Assembly: GCF_000767465.1 (NCBI RefSeq)
Contig: NZ_CP009291.1
Coordinates: 744,001-808,000, forward strand
From: Novosphingobium pentaromativorans US6-1
Lineage (GTDB): Bacteria; Pseudomonadota; Alphaproteobacteria; Sphingomonadales; Sphingomonadaceae
DNA: 64,000 nucleotides
Direction of reading: 5' to 3'
Position numbers and translations under genes: made by a program. The notes below the pieces were generated by a model. The model had not been told where the DNA came from. It made no database searches and saw only the letters and a list, made by a program, of their open reading frames with translations. Shown here in pieces: positions 45,525 to 54,290 of the stretch (the first letter of the stretch is position 1; each line of letters begins with the position of its first letter).

Positions 45525-47408
45525 ATGAGCGAAGCCTACCGGCAAACCTGGCAAGCCAGCATCGACGATCCCGAGACCTTCTGGTCAAAGGCAGCCGAAA
45601 AGATCGACTGGGACAGGCAGCCGACACGCGCGTACGATCCCGAACAGGGCTGGTTTCCCGGGGGCTCGCTCAATACCTGTTACAATGCCGTCGATCGCCA
45701 CGTGGCGGCAGGCCGCGGCGATGCCACGGCCCTGATCTACGACAGCCCGGTCACCGGCGCGGTCCGCAGTTGGACGTACGGCGAGCTTCTTGAGGAAGTC
45801 GGACGGGTCGCTGCCATGCTTGCAAGCCGCGGCGTCACCAAGGGTGATCGCGTCGTCATCTATATGCCGATGGTGCCCGAAACGGCCTTCGCAATGCTCG
45901 CCTGCGCACGCCTCGGGGCGATCCATTCGGTCGTGTTCGGCGGCTTTGCGGCGCACGAGCTGGCCAAGCGCATCGACGATGCCACGCCCAAAGTCGTGTT
46001 GACCGCCTCGTGCGGGATCGAGGGCAAGCGGATCATCGCCTACAAACCCCTGGTCGACGATGCACTCGCCAGCGCCGCCCACCAGGTCGAGTGCGTGATC
46101 GTCCTGCAGCGCGATCTTCTGACTACCGAGCTGCGCCGTAACCGGGACTTCGACTGGGCGGAGCTGCGCGCCGCGACGGCAGACGCAGCGATCCCCGATT
46201 GCGTTCCGGTGGCATCGGACGATCCGCTCTACATCCTCTATACCTCCGGCACGACCGGCACCCCAAAGGGCGTCGTGCGCGAGAATGGCGGCCATGCCGT
46301 CAACCTCGCCTGGACGATGGAGGCGATCTACGCGATCGGGCCGGGAGAAGTCTTCTGGGCCGCATCCGATGTGGGCTGGGTCGTTGGCCACAGCTACATC
46401 GTCTATGGTCCGCTGCTGGTTGGCGCGACCACCGTTCTGTTCGAGGGCAAGCCGGTCGGCACTCCCGATCCGGGCACGTTCTGGCGCACGATCGTGCGGC
46501 ATGACGTCAAGACGTTCTTCACTGCACCCACCGCCATCCGGGCGATCCGCAAGGAAGATCCAGCTGCGGCATTCCTCAAGGACATCGGCACCGGAGCGCT
46601 TCAAGCCATCTTCCTCGCCGGTGAACGCGCCGATCCCGAGACCATCGGCTGGGCCGAAACGCATACCGGACTGCCCGTCATCGACCACTGGTGGCAAACC
46701 GAGCTCGGCGCGCCCGCCATCGCCAGTTGCTTCGGCCTCGGCGATAAGCGGCGCAAACGCGGCAGCGCCGGCTTTCCGGTGCCCGGCTACGCCTTCGCCA
46801 TTCTCGACGAAGAGGGGAGCCCGGTTCCGGACGGCCAGAGCGGCGCAGTCGCCATGCGCGAGCCGCTTGCGCCTTGCGCGTTCCGGACGCTTTGGAACAA
46901 CAGGCCAGGCTACGAGAAGAACTTCGCCACGTTCCCCGGCTATTACGAAACCGGCGATGCAGGGCACTTCGATGATGAGGGGTTCCTCCATATCATGGGC
47001 CGGACGGACGACATCATCAACGTGGCCGGACACCGGCTCTCCACCGGTCAGATGGAGCAGATCGTTGCGACAGTCGAAGGGGTGGCCGAATGCGCGGTGA
47101 TCGGTGCGGACGATGCGCTCAAGGGGATGATCCCGATCGCTTTCGTCGTGGCCCGAGCGGGCGCCGAGAACGACGAAACCATCCCTGCGCGAGTCATCGC
47201 CGCGGTGCGATCCGAACTGGGCGCGGTGGCTGCACTCAAGACCGCATATCTGGTGCCGCAATTGCCCAAGACCCGGTCCGGCAAGATCCTTCGCAATGTC
47301 CTGCGCAAGATCGTAAACGGGGAGAGCTTCGAAACCCCGGCGACGATCGAGGATGCAGGCGTGCCGGATGCGATCCGCGAAGCGGTCAAGGCCAAGGTGC
47401 TCACCTGA
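45525..47408 (+). CDS. prpE: Propionyl-CoA synthetase-like acyl-CoA ligase
   Basis: 627-aa AMP-forming ligase of the ACS-like family, closest in features to PrpE. Nucleotide loop YTSGTTGTPKGVV, adenylation motif WWQTELGAPA, hinge GRTDDIINVAGHRLSTG, and Lys587 in [10 protein letters not shown] as the likely acetylation site. SD GAGAGG lies 4 bases before the ATG. Propionate is the likeliest substrate; other short acids are possible. Paralogue of acs 4 kb away. Confidence 0.88.
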   Translation: MSEAYRQTWQASIDDPETFWSKAAEKIDWDRQPTRAYDPEQGWFPGGSLNTCYNAVDRHVAAGRGDATALIYDSPVTGAVRSWTYGELLEEVGRVAAMLASRGVTKGDRVVIYMPMVPETAFAMLACARLGAIHSVVFGGFAAHELAKRIDDATPKVVLTASCGIEGKRIIAYKPLVDDALASAAHQVECVIVLQRDLLTTELRRNRDFDWAELRAATADAAIPDCVPVASDDPLYILYTSGTTGTPKGVVRENGGHAVNLAWTMEAIYAIGPGEVFWAASDVGWVVGHSYIVYGPLLVGATTVLFEGKPVGTPDPGTFWRTIVRHDVKTFFTAPTAIRAIRKEDPAAAFLKDIGTGALQAIFLAGERADPETIGWAETHTGLPVIDHWWQTELGAPAIASCFGLGDKRRKRGSAGFPVPGYAFAILDEEGSPVPDGQSGAVAMREPLAPCAFRTLWNNRPGYEKNFATFPGYYETGDAGHFDDEGFLHIMGRTDDIINVAGHRLSTGQMEQIVATVEGVAECAVIGADDALKGMIPIAFVVARAGAENDETIPARVIAAVRSELGAVAALKTAYLVPQLPKTRSGKILRNVLRKIVNGESFETPATIEDAGVPDAIREAVKAKVLT

Positions 47409-47566
47409 TTTCGAATACTTGTGGCGGGGTTCTCAGGTCGAACCGCAAGTGGCGAGCTGATTGCCTTACAGCATTTTAAGCACGATCCCGGCGCTGCCCG
47501 GTAACCATGCTAACCTGATAGTAACCTCATGAGATGCAATGGTTTCCGCCAGGACAGGAGGCCAGA

Positions 47567-47890
47567 TTGCACCACGAAAGGATCACCGGCTCGAAACGGC
47601 CGCACGCTCAGCGTTCCGAGCGGGTGGGCGTCACGATCCTGTGCGAGGTGCGGCAAGGCACGCGGCCTTGGAAAATGGCCCGGCTCGAAGACCTTTCTCC
47701 GGGCGGCTTTCGCATTGCATGGTTTCCCGAGGCCCGGCCGGAGCTGCCCTTGCGCATCCGCATTCCCGGAATGCAGCTACTGACCGCGCGCATCTGCTGG
47801 GAACGCGATGCGGTCATCGGTTGCGAGTTCGAAGCACCGCTCCACATCGCGGTCTTCGAACACATCGTCCAGTCCACCCAGACGGCCTGA
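47567..47890 (+). CDS. PilZ-domain protein
   Basis: 107 aa from a TTG at 47567 that has AGGAGG 5 bases upstream, a far better start than the ATG at 47534. It shows the PilZ pattern: basic Arg pair RSER (16-19) near the N-terminus, then DLSPGG (42-47), and beta strands to the end. The spacing RxxR is shorter than the canonical RxxxR, so c-di-GMP binding is uncertain. Single gene between prpE and a terminator. Confidence 0.8.
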   Translation: MHHERITGSKRPHAQRSERVGVTILCEVRQGTRPWKMARLEDLSPGGFRIAWFPEARPELPLRIRIPGMQLLTARICWERDAVIGCEFEAPLHIAVFEHIVQSTQTA

Positions 47891-47902
47891 GGCCCAAAGG
47901 AA

Positions 47903-47931
47903 AAGGGGCGCGTCCCGCAGGACCGCCCCTT
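47903..47931. terminator. Probable bidirectional terminator between the PilZ gene and lpd
   Basis: AAGGGGC pairs with GCCCCTT and GTCC with GGAC around a CGCA loop, separated by a small internal loop. It is flanked by short A and T runs. It lies between the convergent PilZ gene and the dihydrolipoyl dehydrogenase gene. Confidence 0.7.
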
Positions 47932-47963
47932 CCCTGTCATCCTGGTCTTTCGCGCAAACGCGA

Positions 47964-49379
47964 TCAGATGTGGAGCGCGCGCCCGTAAGCGGCCAGTGTT
48001 GCCTCGTGCATCATTTCCGACAGCGTCGGGTGCGGGAACACGGTGTTCATCAGCTCGGCCTCGGTGGTCTCGAGGGTCTTGCCGACAACATAGCCCTGGA
48101 TCAACTCGGTCACTTCCGCACCGATCATGTGTGCGCCGAGCAGTTCACCGGTCTTGGCATCGAAGACGGTCTTGATGAAGCCTTCCGGCTCGCCCAGCGC
48201 AATCGCCTTGCCGTTGCCGATGAAGGGGAAGTTGCCGACCTTCACTTCGTAGCCCGCTTCCTTGGCCTTGGCCTCGGTCATGCCGACGGACGCGATCTGA
48301 GGGTGGCAGTAAGTGCAGCCCGGGATGTTGTTGCGGTCGAGCGGATGGGGATGGACGTCCTTGTTGCCCAGTTCCTTGGCAATCGCCTCGGCAGCGGTAA
48401 CGCCTTCATGGCTCGCCTTGTGGGCCAGCCACGGTCCGGGCGTGCAGTCGCCGATGGCCCAGATGCCGGCCACGCCGGTGCGGCCGTAATCGTCGATCTG
48501 GATGAAACCGCGATCGAGCTTCACGCCCACGCCTTCAAGGCCGATCTCTTCGGTGTTCGGCACGATGCCGACGGCCGAGATGACATGGCTGAATTCGTGC
48601 TCGGTGACCTTGCCGTCCTTGCCCTTGATCTTGGCCTTCACGCCCTTGTCGCTGGCGGTGATCGCCTCGACGCCGGCGCCGGTCATGATCGTCATGCCCT
48701 GCTTGGTCAGCGCCTTTTCGAGGAAGGTGGAAACGTCAGCGTCTTCGACCGGCACGATCCTGTCGAGCATTTCGACTACGGTCACGTCGGCGCCCATATC
48801 ATTGAAGAAGCTGGCGAACTCGATACCGATCGCGCCAGAGCCCATGACCAGCAGCTTGGTCGGCATTTCCGAAGGCGTCATCGCATGGCGGTAGGTCCAG
48901 ATGCGCTTGCCGTCGGCCTTGGCGAAAGGCAGCTCGCGTGCCCGCGCGCCGGTGGCAACGATGATGTGCCTTGCCTGCAGCTCGGTCGTCTTGCCGTCAG
49001 CATCGGTCACCGCCAGCTTGCCCTTGGCAACGACCTTGCCGGTGCCGGTGTGGACGGCGATCTTGTTCTTCTTCATCAGGTGCGTCACGCCCTTGTTGAG
49101 CTGCGAGGCAACTCCGCGCGAACGCTTGACCACTGCGTTGAGATCGGCGCTGATGTTTTCTGCCGCCAGGCCATAGGCCTTGGCGTGCTTCATCTGGTGG
49201 AACACTTCGGCCGAGCGCAGCAGTGCCTTGGTCGGAATGCATCCCCAGTTGAGGCAGATCCCGCCCAGCAGTTCACGCTCGACGATGGCCGTCTTCAGAC
49301 CCAGCTGCGCGCAGCGGATCGCCGAGACATAGCCACCGGGGCCGGAACCGAGAACGATGACGTCGTAAGAATCTGCCAC
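47964..49379 (-). CDS. lpdA: Dihydrolipoyl dehydrogenase (E3)
   Basis: FAD enzyme that reoxidises dihydrolipoyl groups of the pyruvate dehydrogenase complex. 471 aa. FAD motif VIVLGSGPGGYVSA, redox disulfide in GGICLNWGCIPTKALL, and C-terminal HPTLSEMMHEA with the active-site His-Glu pair. A GTG start at 49379 is preferred: GGAG lies ~10 bases upstream and the product begins at the usual place; an ATG at 49400 has no such site. Follows pdhC and a thioesterase gene. Confidence 0.95.
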   Translation of the reverse strand: MADSYDVIVLGSGPGGYVSAIRCAQLGLKTAIVERELLGGICLNWGCIPTKALLRSAEVFHQMKHAKAYGLAAENISADLNAVVKRSRGVASQLNKGVTHLMKKNKIAVHTGTGKVVAKGKLAVTDADGKTTELQARHIIVATGARARELPFAKADGKRIWTYRHAMTPSEMPTKLLVMGSGAIGIEFASFFNDMGADVTVVEMLDRIVPVEDADVSTFLEKALTKQGMTIMTGAGVEAITASDKGVKAKIKGKDGKVTEHEFSHVISAVGIVPNTEEIGLEGVGVKLDRGFIQIDDYGRTGVAGIWAIGDCTPGPWLAHKASHEGVTAAEAIAKELGNKDVHPHPLDRNNIPGCTYCHPQIASVGMTEAKAKEAGYEVKVGNFPFIGNGKAIALGEPEGFIKTVFDAKTGELLGAHMIGAEVTELIQGYVVGKTLETTEAELMNTVFPHPTLSEMMHEATLAAYGRALHI

Positions 49380-49383
49380 TGCT

Positions 49384-49776
49384 TCAAATCTCCTGCTCAT
49401 TGCGGCCCGGCTCAATCGTCCTGGGCTTGCCGCTGTTGTCCACCGCAACGAAGGTGAACACGGCTTGGGTAACCTTAACTTCTTCTTCCTCGTGGCGGTG
49501 GCGCCGCCAGGCCTCGATCCCGATGGTCATCGAGGATCGGCCCACGCGGCGCAGCTCGCCATAGACGGAGACTTCGTCACCCACCTTGACCGGCAAGTGA
49601 AACTGCATCCCGTCCATCGCCACCGTCACGGCCCTGCCATGGGAATGCCGCGCCGCGATCAGGCCCGCCCCCATATCCATCAGGCTCATCAGCCAGCCGC
49701 CGAAGATATCGCCATAGGCATTGGCATCGGCGGGCATCGCCGTCACACGGATAACCGGATCGCGCCGGGGTTCCAT
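49384..49776 (-). CDS. Acyl-CoA thioesterase, hotdog fold (YciA-like)
   Basis: 130-aa single hotdog domain. NAYGDIFGGWLMSLMDMGAG carries the conserved Asn/Asp-Gly segment, and VGDEVSVYGELRRVGRSSMTI matches the second half. Hydrolyses acyl-CoA thioesters; substrate range not predictable. Sandwiched between pdhC (4-base gap) and lpdA (4-base gap), so it is made together with the pyruvate dehydrogenase subunits and may relieve acetyl-CoA or CoA shortage. That role is inference. Confidence 0.87.
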   Translation of the reverse strand: MEPRRDPVIRVTAMPADANAYGDIFGGWLMSLMDMGAGLIAARHSHGRAVTVAMDGMQFHLPVKVGDEVSVYGELRRVGRSSMTIGIEAWRRHRHEEEEVKVTQAVFTFVAVDNSGKPRTIEPGRNEQEI

Positions 49777-49780
49777 GCGA

Positions 49781-51091
49781 TCAGGCGACCATGCTCAACG
49801 GGTTTTCGACATAGGCCTTGAACGCCGCCATCAAACGCGCGCCGTCGGCGCCGTCGACGGCCCTGTGATCGAAACTTCCGGTGGCATTCATGACAGTCGC
49901 CACTCCCAGGGAGCCGTCTGCCATGACCCAGGGACGCTTTTCACCTGCCCCAATGGCGAGGATCGTCGACTGCGGAGGATTGATAACGGCCGAGAACTGC
50001 GTAATTCCCATCATGCCCATGTTGGAGATCGACGCGGTACCGCCGGTGAACTCTTCGGGCTTGAGCTTGCCTTCCTTGGCGCGCGCACCAAGGTCCTTGG
50101 TCGCCTGCGCGATCTGCGAGAAGGTCTTGCCATTGGCATCGGGCACGATCGGGGTGATGAGGCCACCGGGGATCGAGACCGCGACCGAAATGTCGGCGCG
50201 CCCGTACTTGATCAGTTCGTTCCCGGCGAAGGTCACGTTGCACTCGGGCACTTCGACCAGCGCCATGGCCAGCGCCTTGACCAGCATGTCGTTGACCGAG
50301 ACCTTGATGCCGCGCTTGCCGAGCATCTCGTTGATCTCGCCGCGAAGGGCGATCAGCTTGTCGAGCACGATCTCGACCGAGAGGTAGATGTGCGGCGCTT
50401 CCTGCTTCGACTGGGTCAGGCGGCGCGCGATCGTCTTGCGCATGCTCGAGAGCTTCTCGACGCTGTGCGGCACGCGCGCGTCGAGCAGAGCGCGGGTTTC
50501 GTCGGCCATCTCGACCGTGGGAGCAGTTGCAGCCTCACCGGCGGGCGCTGCGGCAGCGGCGGCCTTCGGCTTGGAAGCTCCAGCCTGCGCGGCCTCGACG
50601 TCGGCCTTGACGATGCGGCCCTTGGGTCCCGATCCGCTCACCGCATCGAGGTCGATGCCCTTTGCATCGGCCAGACGGCGGGCAAGCGGCGAAGCGAGAA
50701 CGCGGCCTTCCTTCGATGCGGCAGGAGCAGCGCTGGCCTTGGCGGCAGCAGGAGCCGGGGCCGCGGTCTTGGCTTCTTCAGCGGCCTTTGGCGCTTCCTG
50801 CTTGGGCGCGGACGGTGCCGGAGCGGATTCAACGGACGAGATGTCTTCGTCCTCAACGGCAAGCATGGCGATCACGGTACCGACCTTCACGCCTTCGCTG
50901 CCTTCAGCCACGAGGATCTTGCCGACAGTGCCTTCATCGACGGCTTCGAATTCCATTGTCGCCTTGTCCGTCTCGATCTCGGCCATGATGTCGCCGGAGC
51001 TGACGGTATCACCTTCCTTTACCAACCATTTGGCGAGTTTCCCCTCTTCCATGGTGGGGGACAGAGCGGGCATCTTGATCTCGATGGGCAT
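49781..51091 (-). CDS. pdhC: Pyruvate dehydrogenase E2, dihydrolipoamide acetyltransferase
   Basis: 436 aa: one lipoyl domain (1-~78, ETDKAT lysine), an Ala/Pro linker, a peripheral subunit-binding domain (~130-165; [16 protein letters not shown]), a second linker, and the catalytic acyltransferase core ending in [15 protein letters not shown], which has the active-site His and Asp. Begins the pdhC-thioesterase-lpd operon. Its E1 partner pdhB is at the other end of the window, so the complex genes are split. Confidence 0.96.
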   Translation of the reverse strand: MPIEIKMPALSPTMEEGKLAKWLVKEGDTVSSGDIMAEIETDKATMEFEAVDEGTVGKILVAEGSEGVKVGTVIAMLAVEDEDISSVESAPAPSAPKQEAPKAAEEAKTAAPAPAAAKASAAPAASKEGRVLASPLARRLADAKGIDLDAVSGSGPKGRIVKADVEAAQAGASKPKAAAAAAPAGEAATAPTVEMADETRALLDARVPHSVEKLSSMRKTIARRLTQSKQEAPHIYLSVEIVLDKLIALRGEINEMLGKRGIKVSVNDMLVKALAMALVEVPECNVTFAGNELIKYGRADISVAVSIPGGLITPIVPDANGKTFSQIAQATKDLGARAKEGKLKPEEFTGGTASISNMGMMGITQFSAVINPPQSTILAIGAGEKRPWVMADGSLGVATVMNATGSFDHRAVDGADGARLMAAFKAYVENPLSMVA

Positions 51092-51260
51092 GGAGGCGTT
51101 TGAGTCCCTTGTTTATCCTGGGGAGGTCAGTTTCTGGATCGATCTTTCCTTGGACAAGTTGCCGCGTCCATACAAGCGCCTTTGCGAAGCTAATTCGAAT
51201 TCCTGATGACTTGCACCGACAATCGAATGGCCCGATAAGCTCGGGAAAGAGGGGAATAAG

Positions 51261-51716
51261 ATGCGGGTCTATCTGGTAATCGTCGATGAAACCGATGAGG
51301 CGCTTGTCGCCCTGCAGTTCGCAGCCCGGCGCGCAGCCAAGACCGATGGCGCGCTCCATCTTCTCGCCCTCGTTCCCCCGCAGCCCTTCAATGCCTTCGG
51401 CGGCGTCCAGGCCACCATCGAGGAAGAAGCGCGTGCACGCGCCGAAACGCTGGTGACCGCCGCAGCGGGCAACCTGCTTTCGCAAGGTGCGAAGATGCCG
51501 GTGATCGCCGTGCGTATGGGCGAGGACATCAAAGTCGTGCGCGAATACCTGAAGGAACATCCCGAGGTATCCGCGCTGGTCCTTGGCGCCGCGAAGGAAG
51601 GCGGCCCGGGCCCGCTCGTGGCGCACTTCACCGGTGCCGGGATCGGGCAGATGACCTGCCCGGTCTTCGTCGTTCCCGGTACGCTAGGCGAGGCCGAAAT
51701 CGAGCGCCTCAGCTAG
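51261..51716 (+). CDS. Universal stress protein family member
   Basis: 151-aa single USP domain: starts VYLVIVDETDEA, and ends with LGAAKEGGPGPLVAHFTGAG, which fits the nucleotide-binding G-x2-G-x9-G pattern loosely. AAGAGGGG precedes the ATG. Divergent from pdhC and convergent with rnr, 21 bases from its end. Role in stress survival is by family only. Confidence 0.85.
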   Translation: MRVYLVIVDETDEALVALQFAARRAAKTDGALHLLALVPPQPFNAFGGVQATIEEEARARAETLVTAAAGNLLSQGAKMPVIAVRMGEDIKVVREYLKEHPEVSALVLGAAKEGGPGPLVAHFTGAGIGQMTCPVFVVPGTLGEAEIERLS

Positions 51717-51737
51717 GGGTTGCGGCGTCCGCTCCTC

Positions 51738-53993
51738 CTAGCGCTTCTTGCGTCCCTGATGCCGGATATTGTTCGGGCGGCCGCGTTTTCCCGCGAAATG
51801 TTTTCCCCGCTTTTTCAGCGGCATCGGCCTCCCACGCTGTTCGATCTGGCCTGATCCACCCTCTTCCAGCTCGAACTTGAGAGCACCGGTCAGCGGGTTC
51901 GCCTCGGCCAGGCGCAGGCGCAGGATCTGGCCCATCGCATAGCTCGTTCCGGTCTGCTCGCCTTCCAGCACCTGCGATTTCTCGTCGTAGGCGAAACGCT
52001 CGTCGCCCAGCGTCGATACGGGCACCAGTCCGTCGCCGCCCAAACCGATGATCGTCGCGAAGAAGCCGAACTTCTGGACGCCGGTAATGCGCGTGTCGAA
52101 AACGTCCCCGACGCGCGAGGACAGCCATGCCGCGACATACCGGTCGATCGTGTCGCGCTCGGCCTCCATCGCGCGGCGTTCGGCCGCGGAAATGACCTCG
52201 GTGATCCGGCCCAGGTCCTCCCGGTCGCGCTCGGACAGGCCGGAAGTCGCCGGGATATCGCCCTGGGGCTTGGGCTGCTCAAGGCCGTAGGCATCGACCA
52301 GCGCGCGGTGGACAAGCAGGTCGGCATAGCGCCGGATCGGGGAAGTGAAGTGCGCATAGGACCCGAGCGCCAGACCGAAGTGGCCTTCGTTGCGCGGCCC
52401 GTAATAGGCCTGGGTTTGGCTGCGCAGGACAGCTTCCATGATCAGCGCCTTTTCGGCCTCGTCGGAAATGTCCTTCAGCATGCGGTTGAACAGGCCCGGG
52501 GTAATGACCTGCCCCAGCGCCAGTTTCTTGCCGAAAGTCGCAAGGTAGTCCTTGAGCGCGACGAGCTTTTCTCGGCTCGGGGTTTCGTGAACGCGATAGA
52601 CCACCGGGGCGACCTTGGCTTCCAGTGCCTTGGCCGCGGCCACGTTGGCCGCAATCATGAAGTCCTCGACGACGCGGTGCGCATCCAGCCTTTCGCGCAC
52701 GGCGATCTCGGTGATCCGGCCCTGCTCGTCGAGCTTGACCCGGCGTTCGGGCAGTTCGAGTTCGAGTGGATCGCGCTTGTGGCGCGCTTCGGCGAGGGCC
52801 TTCCAGCATTCCCACAAGTGCTTGAGGTTGTCGGCAGCGCTGCCCTCGTCGATCCGCGCCTGCGCATCTTCGTAAGCGATGACTTCGTCGATCCGCACGA
52901 TAGCGCGGGTGAAGCGCCATTCGACGACCCGGCCTGCCCCGTCGATGTGCATGTGGCAGGCCATCGCCGCCCGGTCCTCGCCAGAACGCAGGGAGCAGAC
53001 GTCGGCCGAGAGGATCTCCGGCAGCATCGGCACGACGCGGTCGGGGAAATAGACCGAGTTGCCGCGGCGACGCGCCTCGCGGTCTATTTCACCGCCGGGA
53101 CGCACATAGAACGAGACGTCGGCGATCGCGACGAGGGCACGGAAGCCCCCTTCCCCGTCCGGCTCGGCCCAGATCGCATCGTCATGGTCGCGTGCATCGG
53201 ACGGGTCGATAGCGACGATCGGCAGGTGACGCAGGTCCTCGCGCTTGTCCAGGCTGAGCGGAATCTTCGCGACGCGCTCCGCCTCGTCCAGCGTTTCCTG
53301 CGTGAAATGGTTGGGAATGCCGTGCTTGTGAATCGCGATGAGGCTGAAGGCCTTGGGCGCAAGCGGCTCGCCCAGCACCTGTGTGACCTTGACCGAAGCG
53401 CGGGCCGATCTTCCCACTGGCTCGGCAAGCACGAGTTCGCCCTTCTCCGCCCCGCCCAGGTCCGAAATCGGGGAGGAATGACGGATGCGCTTGTCGACCG
53501 GGGCCAGCCAGGGCTTGCCGCCGCCATCGATCTCGACCACGCCAAGCATCTGCTCCGAACGCAGCGCCAGCTTCTTCATCGGCCACGCGCGCCAGCCCGT
53601 GTTGGTCTCTTCGGTGCGCGACAGCACCCGGTCGCCCATCTTGAGCGCGCTGCGGCCCTTCTCGACCAGGCGAATGCGCGGCGGCGGTGTTGCATCCTCG
53701 GGCTGCCACGTATCCGGCACGGCAATCGCCTCGCCCTCGTCGATATCGACGATGCGCAGGACGGTGACCTTGGGCAACCCGCCCATCTTGTGGAAGGCCG
53801 TGCGCTTGCCGTCGATCAGGCCCTCTTCGGCCATGTCCTTGAGCAGCGCCTTGAGCTGGATCTTCTCCTGCCCCTTCAGCCCGAATTCGCGCGCGATCTC
53901 ACGCTTGCCCGCGGGGACGGGCGAATTGGCGATGAAGTCGAGGATCTGCTTGCGCGTCGGCAGGCCCGGCGCGGACCGTGTCTTGGGAGCCAT
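51738..53993 (-). CDS. rnr: Ribonuclease R
   Basis: Processive 3'-5' exoribonuclease that degrades structured RNA. 751 aa from the ATG at 53993: helix-turn-helix (LPTRKQILDFIA), cold-shock domains, RNB catalytic domain with DPSDARDHDDAIWA acidic residues, an S1 domain, and a Lys/Arg-rich tail (KKRGKHFAGKRGR). Frames extending to 54065 have no better ribosome-binding site. Confidence 0.94.
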   Translation of the reverse strand: MAPKTRSAPGLPTRKQILDFIANSPVPAGKREIAREFGLKGQEKIQLKALLKDMAEEGLIDGKRTAFHKMGGLPKVTVLRIVDIDEGEAIAVPDTWQPEDATPPPRIRLVEKGRSALKMGDRVLSRTEETNTGWRAWPMKKLALRSEQMLGVVEIDGGGKPWLAPVDKRIRHSSPISDLGGAEKGELVLAEPVGRSARASVKVTQVLGEPLAPKAFSLIAIHKHGIPNHFTQETLDEAERVAKIPLSLDKREDLRHLPIVAIDPSDARDHDDAIWAEPDGEGGFRALVAIADVSFYVRPGGEIDREARRRGNSVYFPDRVVPMLPEILSADVCSLRSGEDRAAMACHMHIDGAGRVVEWRFTRAIVRIDEVIAYEDAQARIDEGSAADNLKHLWECWKALAEARHKRDPLELELPERRVKLDEQGRITEIAVRERLDAHRVVEDFMIAANVAAAKALEAKVAPVVYRVHETPSREKLVALKDYLATFGKKLALGQVITPGLFNRMLKDISDEAEKALIMEAVLRSQTQAYYGPRNEGHFGLALGSYAHFTSPIRRYADLLVHRALVDAYGLEQPKPQGDIPATSGLSERDREDLGRITEVISAAERRAMEAERDTIDRYVAAWLSSRVGDVFDTRITGVQKFGFFATIIGLGGDGLVPVSTLGDERFAYDEKSQVLEGEQTGTSYAMGQILRLRLAEANPLTGALKFELEEGGSGQIEQRGRPMPLKKRGKHFAGKRGRPNNIRHQGRKKR

Positions 53994-54290
53994 TTCCTTG
54001 CCATGGCCCCGATGCCTCCGGATTACAATGGCGCCGGCCTCACTCTTGGCTTTCAAGCGGTTCATAACCGCCGCCCGGCACCGCGCGCTTGCGACCGGAC
54101 GAGACCTGTGGCTGTTCTGCCAAGGCAGGAACCCAATGGCCTAGCGCGGTAGTGAAAGCGGGCGGAAAAACGATCTTGCGCATGCGCGCAATCTTTCGCC
54201 ATCCCGCCCGCTTCGCAAGTGTCGGTCGGAGGCCGGTTCTGCGCCATGGCGGCTCGGGCCGCAGGTCGATGGCCAGACGCCGAAACCGTT
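53994..54290. other. 297-bp gap between proS and rnr with no recognised feature
   Basis: Both flanking genes are on the minus strand. Open frames here overlap each other in several frames without ribosome-binding sites. A short palindrome (GCGCATGCGC around 54178) is the only symmetry noticed. An rnr promoter is expected but was not located. Confidence 0.5.
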
